DNA from: Clostridia bacterium
GTDB taxonomy: Bacteria > Bacillota > Clostridia > Christensenellales > Borkfalkiaceae
Reading direction: 5' to 3'
Assembly (NCBI GenBank): GCA_900769565.1
Contig: CAAGHC010000003.1
Span: 1-64,000, forward strand
DNA: 64,000 nt
Shown here: positions 35,871-43,687 of the stretch, piece after piece
Layout: every line of letters begins with the position of its first letter
Numbering within the stretch: the stretch's first letter is position 1
The notes under the pieces: model-generated
What the model saw: only the letters and a program-made list of their open reading frames with translations
Databases searched by the model: none
Told to the model about the DNA's origin: nothing
Translations under genes and position numbers: made by a program

Positions 35871-35919
35871 ATGCTCGGTTTTTGTATAAAAAGCGTTTTT
35901 TAATACAATTTCCGAGCAT
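35871..35919. promoter_or_regulatory. Inverted pair of AraC-type operator motifs
   Basis: ATGCTCGG (35871-35878) and CCGAGCAT (35912-35919) form a convergent inverted pair. Each continues inward with a T-rich stretch and GTAT about 14 bases on. They lie 39 bases upstream of the -35 of the dehydrogenase operon and match the pair at 31635-31687. Confidence 0.6.
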
Positions 35920-35969
35920 ATAATATTTTTTATCAATAAATTAGACGATTATTAAGTTGTACTTTTGCC

Positions 35970-36788
35970 TTAAATTTTTGTATCTATAAACTTTCCGTTT
36001 TTAAGCACGGCAATACTGTTAAAACCAAAACTTTTAACGTACTCTTCCATTTCATTAAACTTATAGTCCATAAAATTTTTATTATGACAATCGGAAGATA
36101 TTATTAACCTTGCGTTAAGGTTTTTAAGTTCTTTCATGATGAACGGTGCGGGATACGGTGTCGTGCGGTAACCCCTTGCTATTGCGCCGGTATTAACTTC
36201 AAAAATTTCCACCTTTTCCCTCAAAGCGTGCAACGCCTCAAATGCGTAGTTTTTGTATTCTTTGCTTTCCGTATCAAAAAAACATACGCTTTCAGCATGT
36301 TTGGTTATTAGGTCAAAATGCCCTACTATATCAAGTTTTTTGCACCTTTCGGGAAGTTTCGCCATGTATTGATAATACATTTTAACATACTGCATTCCGT
36401 CGCCGTTAAAGTAATCGTCTATAATACCTTTCACCACTTCTTTCGAGCGGTCGAATGCGATAACCCCGTCATTTTTCTTAAAACCATGTACCGAGCCTAT
36501 TACGTAATCGTAAGGCGCAAAGTCTATATCGGAAAGATAGTCAAATTCTATCCCTAAATATATTTCTATTTGGTCTTTATACACCTTTTTTAATCTGTTT
36601 ATTTCTTTTATATACAACTCGGTTTTTTCTTCGGTCATGGTATAAACAGGCGAAAAAGTCGAATGTGAATGTCCTGAAAAGCCAAGACTATCAAAACCCT
36701 TTTCTATTGCACATAAAACCATTTCTTCTGCAGAACATTCACCGTCACAGAAATTCGTATGTTGATGTAAATTTTGCTTAAATTCCAT
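35970..36788 (-). CDS. PHP-domain phosphatase, histidinol-phosphatase (HisJ/HisK)-like
   Basis: A 272-residue PHP metallophosphatase. NLHQHTNFCDGE is the first metal-binding motif, followed by FSGHSH, a Glu in YLGIEFDYL, SVHGF, VGHFDLI and the final SSDCHN. The motif order matches HisJ, which removes phosphate from histidinol phosphate, but no other his genes are near. It lies 17 bases downstream of the hydrogenase gene and may share its transcript. Confidence 0.82.
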   Translation of the reverse strand: MEFKQNLHQHTNFCDGECSAEEMVLCAIEKGFDSLGFSGHSHSTFSPVYTMTEEKTELYIKEINRLKKVYKDQIEIYLGIEFDYLSDIDFAPYDYVIGSVHGFKKNDGVIAFDRSKEVVKGIIDDYFNGDGMQYVKMYYQYMAKLPERCKKLDIVGHFDLITKHAESVCFFDTESKEYKNYAFEALHALREKVEIFEVNTGAIARGYRTTPYPAPFIMKELKNLNARLIISSDCHNKNFMDYKFNEMEEYVKSFGFNSIAVLKNGKFIDTKI

Positions 36789-36805
36789 TTTATATACCTA
36801 TTATC

Positions 36806-38227
36806 CTATTCCGTCTTAAAATTATTTATCGCATCCCTCATGCTCTTTTCAACGGCTTCCTTGCCATACTTGTCAACTTCTGCCTTGTTTTTCTCACCGT
36901 GAGTTAAACAACCTGCGCCACTAATGCAACCACCTACGCACGCCATTCCTTCAATAAAATTTCCGTCAAGCACGCCTTTGTTCAGTTTCAATAGCGCCAT
37001 ACGGCACGCCTCTATTCCGTCGCATACGACAGGCTTAAAGTCAAAGTCGATATTCTGTTCCTTAATCGCTTGAGAAACTGCGTCGGTTAACCCACCGCTA
37101 CGTGCAAAGATTCTACCAAAATAAGACGCGTTGTCAAGACTACTTTCTTCTAAAGACGCTATATCAAGGTCACGACTATCGAAAAGCGCTTGCAACTCTT
37201 CAAAGGTAAGGACAGTATCTACGTATTCTTTTACCCTATCTAATTGAGCCTCTGCTTTCTTTGCCGTACAAGGTCCTATAAATATAACCTTTGCGCCTGC
37301 TACTTTTTCTTTTACGTATTTTGCAAGCAATGCCATAGGTGAAAGATTTTCAGACATTTTTTCAACCAAGTTAGGGAATGCCGATTTAACGTACTGCACG
37401 AATGCAGGACAACACGAACTTGTAAGCACGCCTTTTTCGGAAAGTTCCTTACTCTCTGCCATTGCCACCATGTCTGCACCAAGCGCCGCCTCAACCACTT
37501 GGTCAAAACCTAACTTTTTAAGGCCCGTTATTACTTGACCTAGTTTAGCATAAGAAAACTGACTTGATATAGACGGTGCTACGATAGCGTAAACTTTTTG
37601 CCCCTCTTTGCGATTTTTAAGTATATCTATGGCGTTTAAGATAAACGATTTATCCATAATTGCACCAAACGGGCATTGATATACGCACGCACCGCATTGA
37701 ATACATTTTGAATCGTCTATGCAAGCAGATTTATCTTCGTTCATAGAAATTGCTTTTACTTTGCAAGCGTTTTGACAAGGGCGTTTACGGTTTGCTATCG
37801 CAGTATACGGACAAACCTTTGCACAAGCGCCACACTCTTTACACTTGGTTTTATCAATGTGCGCAACGTGGTTATGGTCGAACGATATTGCACCGAATTT
37901 ACAAGCGTCTTCACAACGGTGCGCAAGACAACCACGGCAAGCGTTAGTAACTTCATGTCCACCTACGGGGCATTCGTCGCAGGCAATTTGTATAACTTCG
38001 ATAATGTTGGGATTGTTTTTATCCCCACCCATTGCAAGTTTAACACGTTCGCCTAAAATAGCACGCTCTTTATATACGCAACAGCGCATAGTAGGTTCTT
38101 TTCCAGGTACTATTCTTAACGGAATATCCATCAAATTTTCAAGCAACGTGTCGTTCCAAGCAAGCCTTGCAACTTCACGTAAAACTTTGTATTTTAAATG
38201 TTGAACTTTAGTATCAAATTTGCGCAT
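36806..38227 (-). CDS. [FeFe] hydrogenase, group B-like, monomeric
   Basis: A 473-residue cytoplasmic protein. An N-terminal cysteine-rich region includes CRGCLAHRCEDAC. Two 4Fe-4S motifs follow: CKECGACAKVCP (129-140) and CIQCGACVYQCP (175-186). The H-cluster domain carries TSSCCPAF (269-276), GPCTAKKAE (about 320) and MACVGGCISGAG (about 435). These variants fit group B hydrogenases rather than group A (which have TSCCPxW and MPC). Expected to evolve or oxidise H2 with ferredoxin; group B enzymes are poorly studied. Start ATG 38227 has AAAAGGAG upstream. No maturation genes (hydE, F, G) in the window. Confidence 0.87.
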   Translation of the reverse strand: MRKFDTKVQHLKYKVLREVARLAWNDTLLENLMDIPLRIVPGKEPTMRCCVYKERAILGERVKLAMGGDKNNPNIIEVIQIACDECPVGGHEVTNACRGCLAHRCEDACKFGAISFDHNHVAHIDKTKCKECGACAKVCPYTAIANRKRPCQNACKVKAISMNEDKSACIDDSKCIQCGACVYQCPFGAIMDKSFILNAIDILKNRKEGQKVYAIVAPSISSQFSYAKLGQVITGLKKLGFDQVVEAALGADMVAMAESKELSEKGVLTSSCCPAFVQYVKSAFPNLVEKMSENLSPMALLAKYVKEKVAGAKVIFIGPCTAKKAEAQLDRVKEYVDTVLTFEELQALFDSRDLDIASLEESSLDNASYFGRIFARSGGLTDAVSQAIKEQNIDFDFKPVVCDGIEACRMALLKLNKGVLDGNFIEGMACVGGCISGAGCLTHGEKNKAEVDKYGKEAVEKSMRDAINNFKTE

Positions 38228-38396
38228 ACTCGTTCTCCTTTTGTATTTTCGCATAGCGTTTTAGGTGGAAAAATTATCACCTTAAAATCCACGGGTATTT
38301 TAACACATATAACGATAAAAGTCAACGCAAAGCAACTTTAAATAATGCCAAATATTAACATGTTATAAGTTTTATAAACACGTAAACGAATATTAG

Positions 38397-38436
38397 AAAA
38401 GGACTTTAAGAAAACGTTTTCCTAAAAGTCCTTTTT
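38397..38436 (-). terminator. Terminator after the FAD oxidoreductase gene
   Basis: AAAAGGACTTT pairs with AAAAGTCCTTTT around an inner AT-rich loop with partial pairing. It lies just past the stop at 38441. Confidence 0.65.
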
Positions 38437-38440
38437 ATAA

Positions 38441-39718
38441 TTAAATTCCTATAAATGCGCCGTACTCTTTTAATTTCCTTTGCAATTCTTTTACGTCTAC
38501 GTTGCGAACGTCCGTCTTTTCCTTACACGCCATGGCTATTGCCGTTCCCGCAGCCTCACCGATACAGCAAACGGTTGGCATAATTCGATAAGATGCTTGT
38601 GCGCCGTGGTCAGACGATATACATCTACCAGCCACCAAAAGGTTGGTTGCCGTTTTAGGTATTAAACTACGATAAGGAATGGTATAATACTTACCTTCAG
38701 GGAAGTAATAATGGCTTGTCCCCGTACCCTCTGGACTATGAATATCAATATCATAATTGCAAGCGGCAATAGAATCTTCAAATTTGGTAAAAGAACGTGC
38801 ATCACTTTCAGTAAGTAAATATTCGCCAACAATTTTTCTACTTTCTCTAACGCCTATTTCGGGTGCAGTCATCATGAGATAGCTATTTTCTAATCCGTCG
38901 GCATGTTTTTTCATAAATTCATAAACTTCATACACTTGCTTACGAGCAATTACTTCTGCCTTGGTAAGGTCAAACGGCGAAGTCGGGTCCATTTTTACAA
39001 CTCTAGTAGTATTCAAATGTAATATCCCTGGAATAGGCATCTTTACGGACAAAATATTTTCTCTAGGATTGATAAATTCACCCCTTTCAAGCGCTTCTTT
39101 ATACTCTGCATTAAGACGATTTCTGCACGCCCAAAAACGTTCGATATCAACGTTCCCAAGTCTAAAACAAAGGGTCATAGGTTGGCATAAGTTATCAGAT
39201 TCACGACCTAACATCGTGGGTATTCCTGCAAGAAAGGAAAGTTGTGCGTCACCCGTTGCATCAACAAAATAATCAGCCTCTATTTCAATTAAACCACTTT
39301 TAGTAGCAACTGTGACAGATTTGATTTGCTCTCCGTCTTTTTTGGCTTGACAAATATACGCGTGATAAAGAAGTTCAACACCAGCGTCTTCAACCATATC
39401 GTTGAGTATAAATTTAAGTTCTTCTTCCATGAAAGAATATTCGATTAGTTTACGACTAGTAACGTATTCTAAAGTCATTCTTCTTTCATTCAACTTGTCA
39501 AAAATAGTCTTGAACAAACCTGCCGAAAGATTAGTGGTTACACCATCAACTTTTGCAAGCGTAGGCATAAACGGATTAACTAGGCAATTTACCGCCGCCC
39601 CGCCTAACGCATTCCCTTTTTCTATTAGAAGAACCTTGCGTCCTTCTCTTGATGCAGAAATAGCAGCCGAAACGCCTGAAAACCCACCGCCAACTACGAC
39701 GATATCGTATCTTTCCAT
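38441..39718 (-). CDS. FAD-dependent oxidoreductase (FAD_oxidored family)
   Basis: About 425 residues. The FAD-binding GGGFSGVSAAISASREG lies at residues 9-25, YFVDATGDAQL near 200 is the second FAD contact, and LLVAGRCISSDHGAQASYRIMPTVCCIGEAAGTA near the C terminus is the family's closing motif. Substrate unknown; relatives often sit in carbohydrate loci. I chose the ATG at 39718 because AAGGAG precedes it; the open frame extends 84 bases further but has no ribosome binding site. A cre-like palindrome overlaps its leader (39733-39748). Confidence 0.82.
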   Translation of the reverse strand: MERYDIVVVGGGFSGVSAAISASREGRKVLLIEKGNALGGAAVNCLVNPFMPTLAKVDGVTTNLSAGLFKTIFDKLNERRMTLEYVTSRKLIEYSFMEEELKFILNDMVEDAGVELLYHAYICQAKKDGEQIKSVTVATKSGLIEIEADYFVDATGDAQLSFLAGIPTMLGRESDNLCQPMTLCFRLGNVDIERFWACRNRLNAEYKEALERGEFINPRENILSVKMPIPGILHLNTTRVVKMDPTSPFDLTKAEVIARKQVYEVYEFMKKHADGLENSYLMMTAPEIGVRESRKIVGEYLLTESDARSFTKFEDSIAACNYDIDIHSPEGTGTSHYYFPEGKYYTIPYRSLIPKTATNLLVAGRCISSDHGAQASYRIMPTVCCIGEAAGTAIAMACKEKTDVRNVDVKELQRKLKEYGAFIGI

Positions 39719-39732
39719 TATTACACTCCTTA

Positions 39733-39748
39733 ATAAAAGCGCTTTTAT
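39733..39748. promoter_or_regulatory. Perfect 16-bp palindrome, LacI/CcpA-type operator candidate
   Basis: ATAAAAGCGCTTTTAT at 39733-39748 is a perfect palindrome with the central CG typical of LacI-family operators and close to the catabolite-repression element. It lies 15 bases before the FAD oxidoreductase start codon, just upstream of its ribosome binding site, so a bound protein could block transcription. Confidence 0.5.
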
Positions 39749-39895
39749 CTGTAGTAAATGATACAATAAAAGCACTAAAATGTCAACGACTAACAATCGC
39801 AATTACTCAATTATGAATAAATGTGTTATTTCTGCAAATAAATGTATCTTTTGTTAAATGTTTTTGTTGTTTTACTATGAAATTTTATAAACAAA

Positions 39896-39916
39896 AAAGC
39901 ACCCGACGGATGCTTT
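39896..39916. terminator. Terminator between the CBM9-like and FAD oxidoreductase genes
   Basis: AAAGCA...TGCTTT hairpin with additional CC:GG pairs, A-rich on the left and T-rich on the right. It could end transcripts from the CBM9-like gene (minus). Confidence 0.55.
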
Positions 39917-39972
39917 TTAGTTTTCTTTTTTATTAAGTGACTATTCTGTCCAACCACAACTAAACTTACGTT

Positions 39973-40515
39973 TTATAATAACGATAAATCTAGTTCTCTA
40001 AACGATTTTCTAACGTGAAATTCAATTGAATGCGTTGGATATAACGACAAACATACTTTGTCGGGCATAAAACCTTCGGTTTCTATTCTGTATGCGTTAA
40101 AATTAACAACGTCCTTTTCCTTTACACCGATAAACTCTAACGGTATTCTAAATTCACCGATATAGCCGTTTTCAAGCTTGACTACGTTAGTTTCAAAACC
40201 CTTTTCTAAAAGGTCAACCACTATTTTTTTGCCATTACCCTTTTTGTTAGTTATCAATGCGCAAAATGCCGTACCGTTGGGCGCAAGCTCAAACTCAAAG
40301 TAACGTTTATCCATATCGGTTTTTTCGGTTGCGATAAACACTTCGACTACGTCGCCACGGAATATGTTTTTATTGTACTCGTTAAACGGGCAAAAAAACT
40401 GACAGTCGTCACAAGTAAAATTAAATATTAAACTTCCGTTTTCTTTTTTTACGTTAAGTACCGTCTTAAATTTAGTGGGTTTGCCCCTTCTAAATTCGTT
40501 CAATTCAAATCTCAT
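39973..40515 (-). CDS. CBM9-like carbohydrate-binding domain protein
   Basis: A 180-residue beta-sandwich protein with the pattern of family 9 carbohydrate-binding domains: early LIFNFTCDD, then GDVVEVFIATE, YFEFELAPNGTAFCAL, GYIGEFRIPLEFIG and NAYRIE. There is no signal peptide or catalytic domain. It follows the GH78-like gene by 18 bases and was probably its partner. It may bind a plant-type oligosaccharide in the cytoplasm or be a stand-alone accessory. Confidence 0.7.
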   Translation of the reverse strand: MRFELNEFRRGKPTKFKTVLNVKKENGSLIFNFTCDDCQFFCPFNEYNKNIFRGDVVEVFIATEKTDMDKRYFEFELAPNGTAFCALITNKKGNGKKIVVDLLEKGFETNVVKLENGYIGEFRIPLEFIGVKEKDVVNFNAYRIETEGFMPDKVCLSLYPTHSIEFHVRKSFRELDLSLL

Positions 40516-40533
40516 AATCTATCGCTCGCAAAA

Positions 40534-42183
40534 TTATTTTTTGTTTAGATATTTATTGAAATATATTATCGGAATAGTGCTCCAACCATGGCACAAACTT
40601 CCGGCAACGTCAATTTTAACACCGTTTATGGTTTCCCAGAAAGTAGTTGCACCTGCATCTAACATATAAGAGTAATCATTTCTTATATCGTTAAGAATAA
40701 AGTCCTTATCGTCAACAGCTTCGTAAAGGAAGGTTTTCATAGACAACGTGCACGGCACTAAACTCTTGTCGTTAATAATTTTTTCCACCAAAGATTTATC
40801 TGCAACCCCGCTTAAAACGGCAAACACGTTGCCAAGTTGACCATAAATTTCACCGTCGGTGCAAAGTTTATATAATCCGTTTACGTAAAAAGTATCGTTT
40901 ATAGCCTTTTTCATAGGCTCAAAATCAATCACTTCCCCCGTAAGATTACAGTAACTTTGCATAGCGTATAGATACATACAGTTTATAATTAAATCATACT
41001 TTCTAGGCTCAACGTCCTCGGGTTTTCTAGTAATTTGGTATTCCCTATCGCTACCCACACTCCACTCGTAAAAATTCCAGCACGGGAATTCAAAACACGG
41101 TATTAAATTGTTTTCGTCAATCCTACTTTCGAACGCCTCTTTTATCTTTTTAAGCACGGGTAAAATTTCGGGTAAAACACTTCTGTCGTTAGTGAATTTA
41201 ACGTATTCCTCAACCGTCCTAAAATATACTAAACTAAATGACGGAATAGGTATATCTCTACCCGTAGGATAACAAATGCTCAATAACCCGTCAGAACGTA
41301 TTCCACGAGAAATAAACATTAAATTATATCTAGCGTATTCTATTTCGTTAAAGGCGTAAAAACCACCCCTCATTTCGTTAAAGCCGTCCATAGAGTAGAG
41401 AGCTTGTTCACGCCAAGGACAATCTTCATAATGCTCGTGCATACAACTTCTTAAAGTGTAAACACAGGTGTCGTAAATTCTTTGGTCAAGGTCGTTTTCA
41501 AGTTTATACGGCACGGTCGTTAACGGATAATTTACGGGTAAAATCGCAACTTCGTTTATCTTTATCGGTTTTTCACTCTCTATATCGATATATCTCAAAC
41601 CACAACGTCTAAAACTGTTAAACAACTTGTTTTCGCCGGGCTTTAGAACGTATTCAAAACTGAAATCTCTTTCTTCCCATATCCTTAAAACAGTACCTTT
41701 ATCAGTTAAATACTCACCAAAACTTACAACTATGGTTTGCTCTGTTTCACTATAAATATCTAACGATACAAAGCCCACGCATTCCTTTTTGAAGTCTACT
41801 AAATTGCCTTTTATTATTTGACCGCAAATTTTTTCACCTAAAGTCAAATTCTTCCTTTTTCTTTCAATAAAGTTTCTTGACTTTTCTACTAAAAAACTGT
41901 TTTTATATGGCAAGTTGTTTTCAATAGTGTTGTCATACTTAAAAGATTGTCCGATTTGCAATGTTAAAAGTTTATTGTAGCCGTTGCAAAAATTAATATC
42001 TTGCCTTGACAAAGTATTTTGGTTGCTAACAACAACTTCCTTTCCGTCTACGGTAAGATTAAAAATAACGCCCGCCACGTCGGTAATATAAGTTTGGTTA
42101 TTTACACCGTAATACCACACTTTAATTTGCACGTGGTTTTTCCCACTTTTACAAAACTTTGTAACGTCAACCTTATTACGAAT
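40534..42183 (-). pseudogene. 5'-truncated alpha-L-rhamnosidase-like (GH78) gene
   Basis: The frame encodes a six-hairpin glycosidase with YEDCPWREQALYSMDGFNEMRG (about residue 235 of the GTG-started protein), matching the catalytic acid region of GH78, and a C-terminal catalytic part ending at SLCHGWSTIPIIYFNKYL. The best available start is GTG 42132 (532 residues), with a poor ribosome binding site. Coding-like sequence continues upstream in frame (DVTKFCKSGKNHVQIKVWYYG, the standard GH78 N-terminal strand) until a stop at 42184-42186. At least one N-terminal domain is therefore missing, presumably lost at the island junction near 42184. Confidence 0.7.
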
Positions 42184-42188
42184 TTAAT

Positions 42189-42503
42189 ATGTATTATTTA
42201 GGCGCTAATGGTAATTCCGTAATAAGTATTACGGAAAGTAAAGATAAACCACTTTCAGCTGATTATTTTTATAAAAAAACAGGAAATTATTATATTATTA
42301 AAGTAGTGGTGGACGACCAGTATATGGGGGATATAAGAGCGACTTACGTTTATGATGAAGAATATGATTTGGTAGGGTTTATAGGGAATAACGAAATAGG
42401 CGAAAATATTAACACAAAGGTCATAATAAAACCACTTTGTGACGACTTTGTTATTCCTAATGAAATAATAGAAAAAATAAACGATTACAATTTGGAGAAT
42501 TAA
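42189..42503 (+). CDS. Hypothetical protein, possibly a 3' gene fragment
   Basis: A 104-residue AT-rich reading frame with no ribosome binding site before its ATG, starting exactly at the break in the GH78-like gene. The sequence (for example YYIIKVVVDDQYMGDIRATY) looks protein-like but matches no family I know. It could be the tail of a larger gene cut by the same recombination. A strong terminator follows at 42510-42537. Confidence 0.4.
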   Translation: MYYLGANGNSVISITESKDKPLSADYFYKKTGNYYIIKVVVDDQYMGDIRATYVYDEEYDLVGFIGNNEIGENINTKVIIKPLCDDFVIPNEIIEKINDYNLEN

Positions 42504-42509
42504 AACCAA

Positions 42510-42537
42510 AAGCGTTAGAAAATTCTAACGCTTTTAA
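42510..42537. terminator. Bidirectional terminator, left end of the island
   Basis: Perfect 13-bp stem AAAAGCGTTAGAA/TTCTAACGCTTTT with a 2-base loop. It serves the plus ORF ending at 42503 and minus transcripts from the right. Confidence 0.8.
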
Positions 42538-42549
42538 TATTGTCTTTGG

Positions 42550-42630
42550 TTATTTTTCAACACGTTCAAAAGTAAATATTATCCCTGCATTACCTTTAAT
42601 GAATATATATTTGATTATCGTAATAGAAAA
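42550..42630 (-). other. Conserved small reading frame, copy A, downstream of the tRNA-Ser-like end
   Basis: Encodes the end of a peptide containing KYIFIKGNAGIIFTFER then a stop. Copy B at 51349-51492 encodes KYIFVKGNAGIIFDFER. Most nucleotide differences between the copies fall in third codon positions, as expected for selection on the peptide. No start codon with a ribosome binding site is visible, so this may be a remnant of a longer gene. Confidence 0.45.
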
Positions 42631-42663
42631 AGCGACTCTATTTGGGTTCAAATAGAATCGCTC

Positions 42664-42684
42664 TTGGCGGAGAAAGAGGGATTT
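42664..42684 (-). repeat. 21-bp direct repeat of the tRNA-Ser 3' end (left attachment-site-like copy)
   Basis: Identical over 21 bases to 51532-51552, which is the 3' end of tRNA-Ser(GCT) including CCA. About 100 bases further left also resemble the sequence downstream of the tRNA (hairpin, T-run, small frame). The two copies are 8868 bases apart in the same orientation and bracket the accessory genes. Confidence 0.75.
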
Positions 42685-42762
42685 TCGCCTGTGCGACCTA
42701 CCCGATAAAATGTCCACTGGACATTTTAGTCCTACGGACAAATTGCTAACGCAATTTTCTCC
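42665..42762 (-). ncRNA. tRNA-Ser-like structured element with four unrelated hairpins
   Basis: Read on the minus strand, a 98-base unit starts GGAGAAA and ends TTTCTCCGCCA, so its acceptor stem and CCA equal those of tRNA-Ser(GCT). The interior carries no anticodon arm. It is a chain of perfect hairpins: ATTGC/GCAAT, GTCC/GGAC, AAAATGTCC/GGACATTTT and TCGC/GCGA. A terminator-type hairpin with a T-run follows (42631-42662). It may be a tRNA mimic or a degenerate att-site copy; transcription is not shown. Confidence 0.4.
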
Positions 42763-42796
42763 ATATTCAAATCCCTCATTAACCCACAGAAAACAA

Positions 42797-42833
42797 AAAC
42801 TCTATTCAAACCACAAGGGTTCAAATAGAGTTT
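42797..42833 (-). terminator. Terminator of the protease-macrodomain-SHOCT operon
   Basis: A 16-base stem with two mismatches (42797-42812 with 42818-42833), followed in the minus direction by GTTTTTGTTT. Confidence 0.7.
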
Positions 42834-42923
42834 CTGCTGTGAGTAATTAAGTATTTGATACAAGTTTCATTTTTGCGAAAAGGTTTCAAAATTGAAAATC
42901 GGTTTCAATTTTAACGATAAGGC

Positions 42924-43667
42924 TTATAAACCTAAAATTTGCCGTTTTTTCGCCTCATACTCTTCGGGCGTAATTGCGCCCTTGTCAAGCAAATCCTTAA
43001 AAATCAAGAGTCGTCTGGCTTGGTCGTTTAAGTCCTCTGTCGGAGCAGATTCTTTCACTCTTCCGTGCATTGTTTCTGTGCCTTTGATTTTTACAGGAAT
43101 AGGCTCATTTTCCCAAGCGGAATATGTAGCTTTCATAGACTTTGACACAAGGGCAAAATCCTCATCACCCATTTCAATGTAAGGCTTCGATGTTACGGAT
43201 TTCCACCAAGCGAACAACGCCACTTCAATTGCCAATGATACAAGGAAAATAATTAGAAATACTGTGGTAACAGGTCTATCCGATGCGTGGGGAGAGAGCC
43301 AAAAGAACTGCGCTATAAGACCGACAAAAACGAAACCACTCAATCCTAACGCCCATCTATAGATTCTTCTATACGCCCACGATTTTTTCTCGACAACATT
43401 GTATTCAACCCACTCCATACCTTGAGCCATACATACTGTTTCACCGCAGTGTGGGCATTCCTTGAGTTTATTTCCTAAACGGCGGGGACCTTGGATTTTA
43501 TATAAAGCATCGATAATCTTCCAGCCTAAAAGCCAAAAAAGCATTGTACCTGCCGTTGCAATAAATAGTACAATCATCAGAATTGTCAGCAAGCCCTCGT
43601 CATCTCTCTTTAACGTTTTTCCGCAATGAGGACAACAATGGTTTGTTATGTTATATTGGAAAGCCAT
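42924..43667 (-). CDS. Zinc-ribbon membrane protein with SHOCT domain
   Basis: A 247-residue protein. One CxxC pair (Cys12, Cys15) precedes a membrane segment (about 26-48); a second pair (Cys71, Cys74) lies in a loop, and two more segments follow (about 105-124 and 133-154). The C terminus (about 215-247) is a SHOCT module with LLDKGAITPEEYEAKKRQIL. SHOCT modules are found at the ends of many membrane and phage-related proteins and probably mediate oligomerisation. Last gene of the minus-strand operon, 20 bases after the macrodomain gene, with GGGGAG before the ATG. Function unknown. Confidence 0.75.
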   Translation of the reverse strand: MAFQYNITNHCCPHCGKTLKRDDEGLLTILMIVLFIATAGTMLFWLLGWKIIDALYKIQGPRRLGNKLKECPHCGETVCMAQGMEWVEYNVVEKKSWAYRRIYRWALGLSGFVFVGLIAQFFWLSPHASDRPVTTVFLIIFLVSLAIEVALFAWWKSVTSKPYIEMGDEDFALVSKSMKATYSAWENEPIPVKIKGTETMHGRVKESAPTEDLNDQARRLLIFKDLLDKGAITPEEYEAKKRQILGL

Positions 43668-43687
43668 TTTACTCCCCCTCGATAAGG

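Noticed and set aside
42665..42762. A second functional tRNA-Ser gene
   Set aside because: No anticodon arm or T arm; only the acceptor ends match. Listed as a tRNA-like element instead.
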